49,140 nt of DNA from Succinivibrio faecicola (GTDB lineage: Bacteria; Pseudomonadota; Gammaproteobacteria; Enterobacterales; Succinivibrionaceae). The translations under genes were made by a program, and so were the position numbers. The notes below the pieces were generated by a model that ran no database searches, was not told where the DNA came from, and saw only the letters and a program-made list of their open reading frames with translations. The stretch is taken from the NCBI RefSeq assembly GCF_019448115.1, contig NZ_JAGFNY010000014.1, forward strand, positions 1 to 49,140. Reading direction: 5' to 3'. Shown piece by piece: positions 33,548 to 42,792 of this stretch; within the stretch, counting starts at the first letter, position 1; each line of letters starts with the position of its first letter.

Positions 33548-34255
33548 ATGTTAGAAGAATTAAAGCACGCCGTTTTCAAAGCAAATCTGGACCTTCCAAA
33601 ACACAATCTTGTAACATTTACATGGGGTAATGTTTCAGGAATCGACAGAAATACAGGTCTTGTTGTTATCAAACCATCAGGAGTTGATTATGAAACAATG
33701 AAAGCTTCTGATATGGTTGTAGTTGATCTTGAAACAGGTAAGGTAGTTGAAGGTGATTTAAATCCTTCAACCGATACTGCAACTCATCTTGAGATTTATA
33801 AAGCATGTGAGGATATCGGCGGTATCGTACATACCCATTCAAGAAATGCAACATCATTTGCACAGGCAGGTCTTGATATTCCTGCGCTTGGTACAACTGG
33901 TGCAGATTATTTTTATGGTGACATTCCATGTACAAGAAAAATGACACCTCAGGAAATTGCAGGTGAATATGAACTTGAGACAGGAAAACTTATAGTTGAA
34001 ACCTTTAAAACAAGAAATATAGCGCTTAAGGATGTACCATCATGCCTTGTTTATTCACATGGACCTTTCTGCTGGGGAAAAGATCCAGACAATGCTGTAT
34101 ATAATGCTGTAGTTTTAGAGGAAGTTGCCTATATGGCATATCATGCTTTAACTTTAAGATCTGATCTTACAAGAATGCAGCAGGAGCTTTTAGATAAGCA
34201 CTATTTAAGAAAGCATGGTAAAAATGCCTACTACGGACAGAAAAAGAAAAACTGA
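33548..34255 (+). CDS. araD: L-ribulose-5-phosphate 4-epimerase
   Basis: A 235-residue class II aldolase/epimerase nearly colinear with E. coli AraD (231 residues). Substrate-phosphate residues lie in TWGNVSG (about 25-31) and KPSGVDYE (about 42-49). The zinc ligands are in [12 protein letters not shown] (about 91-102) plus a later His in [10 protein letters not shown] (about 170). The C-terminal [11 protein letters not shown] is as in AraD. It converts L-ribulose 5-phosphate into D-xylulose 5-phosphate in the cytoplasm. UlaF and SgbE are close relatives with the same reaction. The LacI-type operator upstream links it to the pentulokinase at 1343 and to the furanose importer. The Shine-Dalgarno GAGG precedes the ATG. 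Confidence 0.9.
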   Translation: MLEELKHAVFKANLDLPKHNLVTFTWGNVSGIDRNTGLVVIKPSGVDYETMKASDMVVVDLETGKVVEGDLNPSTDTATHLEIYKACEDIGGIVHTHSRNATSFAQAGLDIPALGTTGADYFYGDIPCTRKMTPQEIAGEYELETGKLIVETFKTRNIALKDVPSCLVYSHGPFCWGKDPDNAVYNAVVLEEVAYMAYHALTLRSDLTRMQQELLDKHYLRKHGKNAYYGQKKKN

Positions 34256-34282
34256 TTTTTCCTTACAATGAATAACACTCAT

Positions 34283-34306
34283 GTGCCTGGCTTATGCCAG
34301 GCTTTC
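34283..34306 (+). terminator. terminator after araD
   Basis: GCCTGGC-TTAT-GCCAGGC followed by TTTCTTAT, immediately downstream of araD. The rest of 34256-34434 shows no gene; a weaker palindrome (GCTACC AAAA GGTAGC) lies near 34362-34379 and may serve the convergent lacI gene. Confidence 0.8.
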
Positions 34307-34434
34307 TTATATTGAGTATCATATTTTTACTTGTTATTCTTTATTAGCTGGTATCCAAAAAAATGCTACCAAAAGGTAGCAGTTGATTTATCTAATAAAG
34401 GATCTTAAAAGAACCATTATAAAATCTAAAAAAG

Positions 34435-35466
34435 TCAATCAAAATGAGTTTTAACTTTTATAACTGGTTCAACAATGTAATCACAAGCAGTTGTATTTCC
34501 GACCTTGTTTAAATATTCATGCAGCTTTTTAATAACCTGATATCCTTGATTATATGGCTGCTGACATACAACAAAATCGATTATATCGTTTTTTACAAGT
34601 TCTTTTGTTGTATAAATCTCATCGCAGGCTACAACAAAGCGCTTGTGCATGGAATCAGCGATAATTGCTGCTCCAAGACCACTTACACCTGAGCCTGATG
34701 TCATATATACAACATTTATCTCAGGATGCTCTAAAAATGCTTTCATTGTTACCTGCTGAGTAATGATATCCTGATCGCATCCTTCAATAGTATCTACAAT
34801 ATCAACATCATCTCTCTCTTTTTTAAGCTCATCAATAAAGCCTTTGACACGGGTTTTATGACCGATATGATCTTTGAAACCGACAACCAAGAGGATCTTA
34901 AGAGGTGTAAAATTGCAGCATTTTGTAACCATTGAAGCTGCAACCTGACCTGATTTTAAATAATCAGGACCTACAAAAAATAATCTGTTAGTCTCTGGGA
35001 CCTCATTGTTTAAAAGAACTACAGGAATTCCACTTTCAAACAGAGAGTTTATCTTATCTCTCATACTGATAGAATCAACGCAACAGATTACTAATGCCTT
35101 GCAACCTGCTTCTACAAGCTCATCAATGATCTTTATTTGAGTTGAAACATCCCAGCCTTCTTGTTCTTTTAATATCACATCAATGCCGAGATCTTTAAAC
35201 TCTCTTAATCCATTATCGATACCTTTTTTGATATCATCAAAGAAAGGAGAATTAATACTTGGAAGTGATACTCCAATACAGCTGATACTCTTCTGTGCAG
35301 ATAATGCTCTACCTGCTCTGTTTGGAATATAACCAAGTTCATGGGCAAGCTGTCTTATCTTTTCAGAAGTCTTTGCACTTACCTCATTTTTATCATTTAA
35401 AGCTCTTGAAACAGTTCCTATCGACACACCAGAAGCTTTAGCAAGATCTTTTAATGTTACGCTCAT
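34435..35466 (-). CDS. LacI-family transcriptional regulator of pentose genes
   Basis: A LacI/GalR repressor of about 343 residues. The N-terminal helix-turn-helix is TLKDLAKASGVSIGTVSRAL (about 3-22), the hinge helix includes IPNRAGRALS near 48-57, and a periplasmic-binding-protein-like effector domain follows. The start MSVTLKDLAK at 35466 is preferred over an open frame to 35535, because the longer form adds an unrelated 23-residue leader and would put the operator inside the gene. GTAAACGATTAC at 35485-35496 lies 19 bp upstream, so self-repression is likely. The same motif before the kinase, araD and ytfQ-like genes makes it the probable regulator of all four. The effector is unknown; L-arabinose or a derivative fits best. 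Confidence 0.85.
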   Translation of the reverse strand: MSVTLKDLAKASGVSIGTVSRALNDKNEVSAKTSEKIRQLAHELGYIPNRAGRALSAQKSISCIGVSLPSINSPFFDDIKKGIDNGLREFKDLGIDVILKEQEGWDVSTQIKIIDELVEAGCKALVICCVDSISMRDKINSLFESGIPVVLLNNEVPETNRLFFVGPDYLKSGQVAASMVTKCCNFTPLKILLVVGFKDHIGHKTRVKGFIDELKKERDDVDIVDTIEGCDQDIITQQVTMKAFLEHPEINVVYMTSGSGVSGLGAAIIADSMHKRFVVACDEIYTTKELVKNDIIDFVVCQQPYNQGYQVIKKLHEYLNKVGNTTACDYIVEPVIKVKTHFD

Positions 35467-35484
35467 CAGTTCACCATAAAATCC

Positions 35485-35496
35485 GTAAACGATTAC
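35485..35496. promoter_or_regulatory. LacI-type operator before its own gene
   Basis: GTAAACGATTAC, the most symmetric copy of the local motif, sits 19 bp before the lacI start codon, downstream of any promoter, so it could act as a roadblock. Confidence 0.6.
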
Positions 35497-35693
35497 AAAA
35501 TTATTTGCCTTAATTATGTTATATTTTTTTATCATTTACTAACATAAATGTTTTTTAATGTTATTCAGCTTGCAAAAATTGTAATATTTTTTCATTTTAC
35601 TTAATAAATCACAAATTTTGCGATAAATATTCTATTGAAATAAATACCTATAAAAGTTATATTTGTCTTATGAAAGAGATAAATAAATTATCA

Positions 35694-36980
35694 ATGGTAT
35701 ATCTTCTGTGCGACTGCAATAACTTTTTCGTATCATGCGAAAAGATATTCAGACCGGATCTAAAAAACAGGCCAGTTGCAGTTTTATCAAACAACGACGG
35801 AATTGTCGTATCAAGATCTAATGAAACAAAGAATCTCGGTATTGCAATGGGCTCTCCTGTTTTTAAAATTCAGGACAAAATTAACAGATATAAAATTGAA
35901 ACATTCTCATCAAACTTCTCTTTATATTTAAATATATCAAACAGAGTAATGCTCTGCCTTGAATCATTCTGCCAGGATATTGAGGTATATTCTGTTGATG
36001 AAGCATTTTTATGTTATAGAAATATTACAGAAGCTGAAGCAATAAAAACTGCAAAAAAAATCAGAGCATGCGTTCTAAAGCAGATAGGAATTACTGTAGG
36101 AATAGGGGTTGCGACAAGCAAGACATTAGCAAAACTAGCCAATCACTATGCAAAGATAAATTCATATACAGGAGGAATCTTTAGTGCACTTAGCGATGAT
36201 AAAAGGCAGAAGATTCTTATTGAAAGTCCATTAAAGGAAATATGGGGAATTGGCCCTTCAAGTGAGGAAAAACTCACTAATGAAGGTTTTAAAACAGCTT
36301 ATTCGTTATCAAAAGCTGATCCTGAGGTAATGAGAAAAAAATATAATATCAATCTTTCAAGAACTATAAACGAGCTTAACGGAATAGACTGCATAGAGAG
36401 TATTGTAGATTCTGATTGTCAAAATCAGATCATGTGGTCAAGATCGTTTAAAAACAGACTAACAAAGATTGATGATATTTATGAGGCTCTTGCAAATTAC
36501 GTCTCATGTGCATGTGAAAAACTTCGCTCATTAGAGCTTTATGCAAAAAAGATGGCTCTTTTTATAAGAACATCTTATTTTGGTAATGCAAAGAAATATT
36601 CAAACGAAATTGCAATCTGTCTTGAATATCCATGCTCTGATACCAGGGTATTCGCATCTGCTGCCAAAATTCTTTTAGATAGAATCTTTGTTGATGGATA
36701 CGAATATGCAAAGGCTGGCATCATATTGTATGAATTTACGGATTCAAGAACCTTTCAGTCAGATCTGTTTAATAAAGCTCCAAATCAAAGTGAACTGAAC
36801 AAAAACAATAACCTCATGAATGCAGTAGATAAAATAAATAAAGACAACAAAGATACCATATATCTTGGAGCTTTACATTCACTTACAAAAGTTGAAAACA
36901 AAAAGAAAGACAAAATCAATAAAGATCATTTTTCAAAGAGATATACAGCTTCTTTTGACGAACTTCCTGAGGTTTTCTAG
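35694..36980 (+). CDS. umuC: UmuC-type translesion DNA polymerase
   Basis: A Y-family DNA polymerase of about 428 residues. Catalytic motifs are LLCDCNNFFVSCE (about 3-15, first Asp) and YSVDEAFL (about 100-107, the acidic pair). RPVAVLSNNDGIVVSRS (near 25-42) is a UmuC hallmark, and the helix-hairpin-helix IWGIGPSSEEKL lies near 190-201. The C-terminal UmuC extension (DUF4113-like) is present. The start at 35694 matches UmuC N-termini; an ATG 24 nt upstream is also open, and neither has a strong Shine-Dalgarno. It copies damaged DNA. The usual partner umuD is not next to it, and I see no clear LexA box in 35467-35693. It is followed after 2 nt by an AlkD-like gene. Confidence 0.85.
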   Translation: MVYLLCDCNNFFVSCEKIFRPDLKNRPVAVLSNNDGIVVSRSNETKNLGIAMGSPVFKIQDKINRYKIETFSSNFSLYLNISNRVMLCLESFCQDIEVYSVDEAFLCYRNITEAEAIKTAKKIRACVLKQIGITVGIGVATSKTLAKLANHYAKINSYTGGIFSALSDDKRQKILIESPLKEIWGIGPSSEEKLTNEGFKTAYSLSKADPEVMRKKYNINLSRTINELNGIDCIESIVDSDCQNQIMWSRSFKNRLTKIDDIYEALANYVSCACEKLRSLELYAKKMALFIRTSYFGNAKKYSNEIAICLEYPCSDTRVFASAAKILLDRIFVDGYEYAKAGIILYEFTDSRTFQSDLFNKAPNQSELNKNNNLMNAVDKINKDNKDTIYLGALHSLTKVENKKKDKINKDHFSKRYTASFDELPEVF

Positions 36981-36982
36981 AA

Positions 36983-37711
36983 ATGAACACAAATAAAACT
37001 ATTTCTACAAAAGAGCTTGAACAAATACTTTGTGTACACAAAGAGGAAAAATACAAAGAATTTACATCAAAAATCTGTAAAGACGATATCATCCTTGGCG
37101 TAAAAGTCCCTACTGTCAAAAAAACAGCTTTGTCACTTTTAAAACACAATTACGATTTAATATCTTTGATAAATCAACTAGATGAAAATTCATACTTTGA
37201 AACAAGATACTGCCTTGCTGTTGCAATTAGCAAAGCAGATTTATCTTTTGAAGATAAAATAAAACTTATAAGGCAATTCTTTAAATTATTAAACAGCTGG
37301 ACAATTGTTGATGGTTTTTGCACACTTTTAAAACCATTTATAAAGAATAATAAAAAAGAATTCTTCGAATTTATAAAGCCTCTATTTGATAATGAGAATC
37401 CTCCTTTTGTAAGACGTTTTGCCATTGTTTGTGCAAACAACTGTTACTGCTCTTTTGAATATATGAATTATCTGTTTGGCGTTTTTGATAAAGCAGATGA
37501 CAGCCATTACTATGTTCATATGGCTATTGCATGGTGCATTGCAAGTATGTACTGTACAGATAAAGACACTACAATTGAATATCTAAAAAAAGATAACCTG
37601 TCCATAAAAACTCATAACAAGGCAATTGCAAAAATCACTGAATCAAGAATACCCAGTGCAGAAGACAAAAGTTTTATTAAAACTTTGAAGAAAAGATCAT
37701 TGAATCAATAA
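36983..37711 (+). CDS. AlkD-like DNA alkylation repair protein (HEAT-repeat fold)
   Basis: A 242-residue protein of the DNA-alkylation-repair (AlkD/AlkC-like) family, made of HEAT-like helical repeats. Visible features are GVKVPTVKKTA near residue 33-43, FETRYCLAVAISKAD near 72-86, NSWTIVDGFC near 107-116 with the family Trp-Asp pair, and FVRRFAIVCANNCY near 143-156. In AlkD these repeats cradle DNA and allow excision of positively charged alkylated bases without base flipping. The ATG lies 2 nt after the umuC stop, so the genes are co-transcribed and probably translationally coupled: a translesion polymerase plus a glycosylase as a compact DNA-damage unit. Confidence 0.8.
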   Translation: MNTNKTISTKELEQILCVHKEEKYKEFTSKICKDDIILGVKVPTVKKTALSLLKHNYDLISLINQLDENSYFETRYCLAVAISKADLSFEDKIKLIRQFFKLLNSWTIVDGFCTLLKPFIKNNKKEFFEFIKPLFDNENPPFVRRFAIVCANNCYCSFEYMNYLFGVFDKADDSHYYVHMAIAWCIASMYCTDKDTTIEYLKKDNLSIKTHNKAIAKITESRIPSAEDKSFIKTLKKRSLNQ

Positions 37712-37737
37712 TGAAAATTCTTATAATGATCATCAAA

Positions 37738-37828
37738 GGAAAGGTGGCAGAGAGGCTGAATGCATCGCACTCGAAATGCGACGAACATTTTTAATGTTCC
37801 AGGAGTTCAAATCTCCTCCTTTCCGCCA
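37738..37828 (+). tRNA. tRNA-Ser (anticodon CGA)
   Basis: The acceptor stem GGAAAGG / CCTTTCC with discriminator G and encoded CCA, the anticodon stem-loop TCGCA-CTCGAAA-TGCGA, a long class-II variable arm (CGAACATTTTTAATGTTC) and T-arm AGGAG-TTCAAAT-CTCCT are all clear. The anticodon CGA reads UCG. The length of 91 nt is typical of tRNA-Ser. Confidence 0.95.
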
Positions 37829-37930
37829 TTTGATTGAAGTACATCTCATTTTCACACCTCTATCATTCGTTTCTATTGCAAAATATCCTTATCTCTCAGA
37901 GAATTAGAAAAAAACAGGAGATGGCCAGAT

Positions 37931-39607
37931 ATGCTTACAGCAGTAGATGTACTCGAAAAAATCAAGAAGAATCTTGAAAACTTCAATGCAGCAGTAACTG
38001 TTAATAACCAGGAAATCACCTTTAAAAAGTTTATTTCATCAAAAATTGAGAATGAAGAAATTGTTCTTTTTGATGAGGTTATAGCATCTTCAAATACAAC
38101 TTACTATGCTGAAGGTTTTCAAATGCTTTCTCAGAGTATGGGAACTTTCAGTAATATTACTGAAATAGGTCGCTGCCCTGATGATAAAGAGCCTTATAAG
38201 AAAAGCAAATTCATTACTAATGAATATAAAGAAGGCTATAACTATATTCTCCTGAATGAAGGTAGAGAAAAACTCCTTATAGGAGCTCTTTCCTGCAATA
38301 AATATCAGTTAAAATTCAGAATCTACAATTCTGGCAGACTCACTGTAGTAATGCAGATTTTCTCTCATGCAAACAAACTTGCTGATACAATTGAGTCTGA
38401 AATCGTCACTGTTCTTGGTGCAACATCCAACAATGAACTGCTAAAAAGTTTGTCTGCTCGCATAAACAGATACAACAAACGTCTATTTGCACAAAAACCC
38501 AGTGGATGGTGCTCATGGTACTGTTATTATGAGAATATCAGTGAGCAGATCATAAAAGATAACTTAAGATTTATGAAACATATAGACAATACAAAATATG
38601 TTTTAATTGACGACGGTTATCAAAAACACATGGGTGACTGGCTTGATTTTACAAACAAGTTCTCTAATAATCTGCAGGATCTTATTAAGGAAATTAAAGA
38701 CGCAGGAAAAGAGCCTGGTATCTGGGTTGCACCTTTCATCGCTTCAGGAGACTCAGAGCTTTTTAGAAAAAATAAAGAATATTTTGCTAAAAGCAGATTA
38801 GGAAAACTGGAGGATGCTGGTGTAAATACCTATGAAGGATGGAGAGATTTACCTTGGTATTCTCTTGATTTTTCAATTGAAGAGGTAAGAAATTATATAT
38901 CCCGTGTTTTCTCTTACTTTCATGATGTATTAAATATACGATTCTATAAACTTGATGCCTGTTACTGGGGAGCCTGTGAGCATCTTGTTTTCAAGAGTGG
39001 AATCACTCCAATTGAAAATTACAGATTAGGACTTAAAACAATTCTTGATGTTGTAGGAAAAGATAGTATCCTTCTTGGATGTAATGCTCCTTTCTGGCCG
39101 TCTATTGGTCTAGTTCATTCAATGAGAATTTCTGATGATGTTATAAGAAATAAAGATAGATTTATTCAGCAGCTAAATGAGCTAAGACACAGAACCTGGA
39201 TGAATGAATCACTCTGGATTAACGATCCTGACTGTATGTGTCTTCATAATTACAAAGACCAGATTGCAGATCCTGAGGATTTCATGATGCATGTGGCAAC
39301 TATTCTTCTTGCTAACGGATCTGTTTTCCTTGGCGACAGTCTTGATAAAATATCTCCTAATAATAAAAAACTGATTAAACGTATTCTTGATATTCACAAA
39401 GACTGCATTGATATAAATATATCTGATGAATTTGACAGTTTCATTCTTCAAGGAAATAAATATAAAACAAGGATCTTCTTTAATCTTGATTCACAAAGAA
39501 AAACATTTTCGCTAAAAGAGGAATTTAAAGATTTCTTTACAGGTAAGATGGTTAAAGGTGACCTTACCTTAGATTACGGCAAGGTCATGGTTGTATCAAA
39601 TATTTAA
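37931..39607 (+). CDS. GH36-like alpha-galactosidase, cytoplasmic
   Basis: A 558-residue glycoside hydrolase of the GH36 (melibiase) type. The barrel shows SGWCSWYCYY near 191-200, YVLIDDGYQKHMGDW near 220-234, GIWVAPFIASGDS near 263-275, the nucleophile motif RFYKLDACYWGA (Asp near 342) and the acid/base region MRISDDV (Asp near 400). It hydrolyses alpha-galactosides such as melibiose or raffinose-type sugars with retention. No signal peptide is present, so it would act on sugars already imported. The protein is shorter than the 700-residue group I enzymes. No LacI-type operator is seen upstream. It is convergent with pncC, overlapping by 4 bp. A GGAG lies 11 nt before the ATG. Confidence 0.8.
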   Translation: MLTAVDVLEKIKKNLENFNAAVTVNNQEITFKKFISSKIENEEIVLFDEVIASSNTTYYAEGFQMLSQSMGTFSNITEIGRCPDDKEPYKKSKFITNEYKEGYNYILLNEGREKLLIGALSCNKYQLKFRIYNSGRLTVVMQIFSHANKLADTIESEIVTVLGATSNNELLKSLSARINRYNKRLFAQKPSGWCSWYCYYENISEQIIKDNLRFMKHIDNTKYVLIDDGYQKHMGDWLDFTNKFSNNLQDLIKEIKDAGKEPGIWVAPFIASGDSELFRKNKEYFAKSRLGKLEDAGVNTYEGWRDLPWYSLDFSIEEVRNYISRVFSYFHDVLNIRFYKLDACYWGACEHLVFKSGITPIENYRLGLKTILDVVGKDSILLGCNAPFWPSIGLVHSMRISDDVIRNKDRFIQQLNELRHRTWMNESLWINDPDCMCLHNYKDQIADPEDFMMHVATILLANGSVFLGDSLDKISPNNKKLIKRILDIHKDCIDINISDEFDSFILQGNKYKTRIFFNLDSQRKTFSLKEEFKDFFTGKMVKGDLTLDYGKVMVVSNI

Positions 39608-40113
39608 AAAGGAGCCAGTCCTTTTGTAAGATTGACTAAAGCACACAATGCTTGATATACAGTCTGTTCTCTAACCTCTTCACGATTGCCATCAAAGATA
39701 AAGCACTTTGTATAAGCAGCTTTATCTTTTTGCTTTACAGCCATCCACACAGTACCAACTCTTTTTGTCTTAGTTGCACCATCTGGACCTGCAATTCCAC
39801 TTACAGCAACACTCATGGTTCCTAAAGAGCTTTTTAAAAGGGCTCCTGTTGCCATTTGTACAACTGTCTGCTCACTTACTGCTCCGTATGATTTTAAAGT
39901 ATCTTCACTAACGCCAAGACACTCCATTTTTGCCTCGTTTGAATAAGTAATAAAGCCCCTGTCAAAATATGCAGATGATCCTGGGATCTCAACGATGCTG
40001 GCACCTATCAATCCTGCAGTTAAAGATTCAGCTGTTACGTATACTTCTTTATAAATAGGATATAGCTCAAAAAGCTCCTGTGCTTTTTGAGTAATCATTG
40101 ATTTGTAGTTCAT
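39604..40113 (-). CDS. pncC: nicotinamide-nucleotide amidohydrolase PncC (CinA C-terminal family)
   Basis: A 169-residue stand-alone CinA C-terminal domain. Motifs are VYVTAESLTAGLIGASIVEIPGS (a loop with the catalytic Ser of TAESLTAG near 26-33), FDRGFITYSNEAK near 50-62, GAVSEQTVVQMATGAL near 77-92, and SGIAGPDGATKTKRVGTVW near 105-123. It deamidates nicotinamide mononucleotide to nicotinate mononucleotide in pyridine-nucleotide recycling, in the cytoplasm. Length is as in E. coli PncC (165). Its start overlaps the stop of the gene at 40113, which suggests a coupled two-gene transcript. Confidence 0.9.
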   Translation of the reverse strand: MNYKSMITQKAQELFELYPIYKEVYVTAESLTAGLIGASIVEIPGSSAYFDRGFITYSNEAKMECLGVSEDTLKSYGAVSEQTVVQMATGALLKSSLGTMSVAVSGIAGPDGATKTKRVGTVWMAVKQKDKAAYTKCFIFDGNREEVREQTVYQALCALVNLTKGLAPF

Positions 40114-40790
40114 TATCTTTGTCTTCTTAAGATGGATTTAGAGCCGATTCCGTAAGCATCTCTTGCTTTTAAACTAGCTACATGAGCTGTCTTTGGAGCA
40201 CTCTTTGCAACTATTGGCTCATCAACTTTAACCGATGGTGTGCTGATGAACTTCTCTGTCTGAGCTCTTACCTGATCTTCAATACTCATTGGAGAAGTGC
40301 TCTTATCAAGTTTATGGACTTTTGCAAGCATTTCAACTTCATAACTTGGAAGATTTGTTCTATCAATAACCTCAGAGATACTCAATCCTTCAGACAGAAG
40401 TCTTTTAGCAAGAACAATTGGCTGATTATCAACTGATTTTTCCTCAAACTCTTTTTTCTGAAGCTCTATCTTGTTGGTTAATGAGTCAAAAGATGAATCT
40501 ATCTTTCTTTGTTTATCAATAAGATCCTGAAGAGTATCTGTTACATACTGTAATGAGCGTTCTGATGATTTGATTCTTCTTTCAAGAGAATCATTGATAT
40601 TTTTAATTTTTTCATTTTCAGATACAAGCTCAGTTATCTTTACTTCCTGCTGACTTATTACACGAAGTAAATTCTTTTCAACAGCTGATGCTCTGTGAGA
40701 ATTTATAAGAAATGATATGAGTATAAAAAGGAGTATAACAACCGTTACAATGATAACTGCAATGATAGAAACATCTAGATATGACTGCAT
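40113..40790 (-). CDS. DUF2802-like membrane-anchored coiled-coil protein
   Basis: A 225-residue protein with one N-terminal transmembrane segment (about 8-30, VSIIAVIIVTVVILLFILIS), a coiled coil (about 40-115, heptad-rich with many Lys/Glu), and a small helical module, AKRLLSEGLSISEVIDRTNLPSYEVEMLAKVH (about 125-160), of the DUF2802 type, which looks like a helix-turn-helix. The tail is basic (ILRRQR). DUF2802 genes often lie near flagellar/chemotaxis genes in other gammaproteobacteria, but no such genes are here. Function unknown. It starts a transcript that continues into pncC. Confidence 0.6.
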   Translation of the reverse strand: MQSYLDVSIIAVIIVTVVILLFILISFLINSHRASAVEKNLLRVISQQEVKITELVSENEKIKNINDSLERRIKSSERSLQYVTDTLQDLIDKQRKIDSSFDSLTNKIELQKKEFEEKSVDNQPIVLAKRLLSEGLSISEVIDRTNLPSYEVEMLAKVHKLDKSTSPMSIEDQVRAQTEKFISTPSVKVDEPIVAKSAPKTAHVASLKARDAYGIGSKSILRRQR

Positions 40791-40960
40791 GATTTACTCT
40801 TTTTTATAAAATTCCTATTAGTAATATAACACTTGTTTACTTGCTATACAAAAAATTGCTACAAATGATGTGATATTTCTCAAAAGTGTTCAAAAACAAA
40901 CGCTTAATTATATTATATAAAATCTTTGTTTTTAATTATTTCAACTGATGTTTGACCAAT

Positions 40961-40990
40961 AAAAAAAAGGCCCATCAAAAAGATGAGCCT
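40961..40990 (-). terminator. terminator of the fatty-acid operon
   Basis: On the minus strand AGGCTCATC-TTTTT-GATGGGCCT (one G-T pair) runs into eight Ts. It lies about 30 bp after the fabF stop. The rest of 40791-40960 shows no gene. Confidence 0.85.
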
Positions 40991-41020
40991 CTTTGTGGCT
41001 AAATGATATTGGTTAATCTA

Positions 41021-42268
41021 TTAGTCAACGCGCTTGAATAATAATGAGCCGTTAGTACCACCAAAACCGAAGTTATTTGATAATGCGTACTCAATATCGT
41101 GCTTCTGAGCAACGTTAGGAACAAGATTAAAATCGCCAACCTCATCTTCAGGATTCTGAAGGTTGATTGTTGGAGGACATATCTGATCCTTAACTGACAT
41201 AACAGTAATAACTGCTTCGATAGCACCAGCTGCACCTAATAAGTGACCAGTCATTGACTTGGTTGAACTCATGCAGCAGTTCTTAGGAGCGTCACCGAAG
41301 ATGCTCTTTGCTGCACGAAGCTCTGATAAGTCGCCAACGTGTGTTGAAGTACCGTGAGCATTGATGTAGTTAACCTGCTCTGGCTTAACGTTGGCATCCT
41401 TTAAAGCATGAAGAATTGAACGAGCTGCGCCTTCGCCAGTCTCTGGAGTTGCAGTCATGTGGTAAGCATCACCTGACATACCAAAGCCGACTAACTCAGC
41501 GTAGATCTTTGCACCACGTGCCTTTGCATGCTCGTACTCTTCAAGAACCAGAACACCTGAACCGTCACCTAATACGAAACCGTCACGATCCTTATCCCAA
41601 GGACGTGATGCAGCTTCTGGATCATCATTGCGGTGTGATAATGCCTTCATTGCAGCAAAACCGCCGATACCCATAGGAGTTGAAGCCTTTTCAGCGCCAC
41701 CACAAATCATTACGTCAGCATCACCAAAAGCAACTAAACGAGCTGATAAACCGATAGCATGAGTACCGGTTGCACAAGCTGTTACTGTAGATAGGTTAGG
41801 ACCGCGAAGACCCTTCATGATAGAAAGCTGACCTGAAACCATGTTAATAATGGTTGATGGAACGAAGAATGGGCTGATACCGTGTGGACCACGTGCAGCA
41901 AGACCATTAATATTCTTTTCGATTAAGGTTAAGCCACCAATACCTGAACCAATCATGGTACCGATTCTGTCTGCATTCTTTTCTGTAATCTCAAGACCTG
42001 AATCATTGATTGCCATAATACCAGCAGCGATACCGTACTGAATGAAGGTATCCATCTTACGCTCATCTTTACGAGCGATGCCCCACTGCTCTGGATCGAA
42101 ATTCTTTACTAAACCAGCAATTTTTACTGTGTAATCAGTAGTATCAAAATGCTCGATTTTGCTGATACCGCTCTTACCAGCTAAAAGATTTTTCCAAGAC
42201 TCTTCAAGGTTACCGCCAACTGGGCTTAACATACCCAGACCAGTAACTACAACCCTACGTAATTGCAC
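41021..42268 (-). CDS. fabF: 3-oxoacyl-ACP synthase II
   Basis: A KAS II enzyme of about 415 residues. The catalytic Cys lies in [14 protein letters not shown] (near residue 163), the first His in [12 protein letters not shown] (near 304) and the second in [15 protein letters not shown] (near 341). GFGGTNGSL near the C-terminus closes the active site. It condenses malonyl-ACP with acyl-ACP in chain elongation. The GTG start at 42268 is preferred: GGAG lies 8 nt upstream and the protein then begins [18 protein letters not shown] like other FabF. An upstream ATG at 42316 adds a non-homologous leader. Last gene of the plsX-fabHDG-acpP-fabF series. Confidence 0.95.
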   Translation of the reverse strand: MQLRRVVVTGLGMLSPVGGNLEESWKNLLAGKSGISKIEHFDTTDYTVKIAGLVKNFDPEQWGIARKDERKMDTFIQYGIAAGIMAINDSGLEITEKNADRIGTMIGSGIGGLTLIEKNINGLAARGPHGISPFFVPSTIINMVSGQLSIMKGLRGPNLSTVTACATGTHAIGLSARLVAFGDADVMICGGAEKASTPMGIGGFAAMKALSHRNDDPEAASRPWDKDRDGFVLGDGSGVLVLEEYEHAKARGAKIYAELVGFGMSGDAYHMTATPETGEGAARSILHALKDANVKPEQVNYINAHGTSTHVGDLSELRAAKSIFGDAPKNCCMSSTKSMTGHLLGAAGAIEAVITVMSVKDQICPPTINLQNPEDEVGDFNLVPNVAQKHDIEYALSNNFGFGGTNGSLLFKRVD

Positions 42269-42373
42269 CGTTGGATCTCCGTAATTTATAAGAAAAAGAA
42301 AGGAGATGAAATTCATCTCCAGTCTATTTGATTAAATATCAGAAGATGGTTTAGCCATCTTATTTAAAATTGA

Positions 42374-42622
42374 TTAGTTCTGATGCTCAGTGATGTAATC
42401 AATAGCAGCCTTAACGGTATTGATCTTCTCTGCTTCCTCATCAGGAATATCAGTCTCGAACTCTTCCTCTAAAGCCATTACTAGCTCTACAGTGTCGAGT
42501 GAGTCAGCACCTAGATCATCAACAAATGATGCCTCAGGTACTACATCCTCAGGCTGTACACCTAACATGTCAACGATAATCTTCTTAACGCGCTCTTCAA
42601 TATCTTTGATGTCGTTACTCAT
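42374..42622 (-). CDS. acpP: acyl carrier protein
   Basis: An 82-residue acidic four-helix protein. The phosphopantetheine attachment site is Ser in [20 protein letters not shown] (near residue 41). Helix 1 ([15 protein letters not shown]) and the end [11 protein letters not shown] are typical. It carries growing acyl chains for fatty-acid and phospholipid synthesis. It has its own strong promoter in the gap to fabG, as is common for the abundant ACP. It is four residues longer than the E. coli protein at the N-terminus. Confidence 0.97.
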   Translation of the reverse strand: MSNDIKDIEERVKKIIVDMLGVQPEDVVPEASFVDDLGADSLDTVELVMALEEEFETDIPDEEAEKINTVKAAIDYITEHQN

Positions 42623-42660
42623 TTCTTTCCTTGATCAGACTGCCTAAGCAGCTACTGTCC

Positions 42661-42689
42661 TATAAAAAGCGATTTCGACCCAATGTCAA
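42661..42689 (-). promoter_or_regulatory. promoter of acpP
   Basis: Minus strand TTGACA (42684-42689), 17-bp spacer, TTTATA (42661-42666), about 40 bp before the acpP start. Confidence 0.75.
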
Positions 42690-42792
42690 AATCAGTTAAA
42701 ACCTTGTGACCTATTATAGCCTTTAATTAAACATTTTGGTAGTTTAAAATCACCAAATTTACAGCATTTAGTGATTTAAACCACAATTTTCA

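Noticed and set aside
35466-35535. Longer start of the LacI-type regulator
   Set aside because: It adds a leader unlike LacI proteins and would place the operator inside the coding region.
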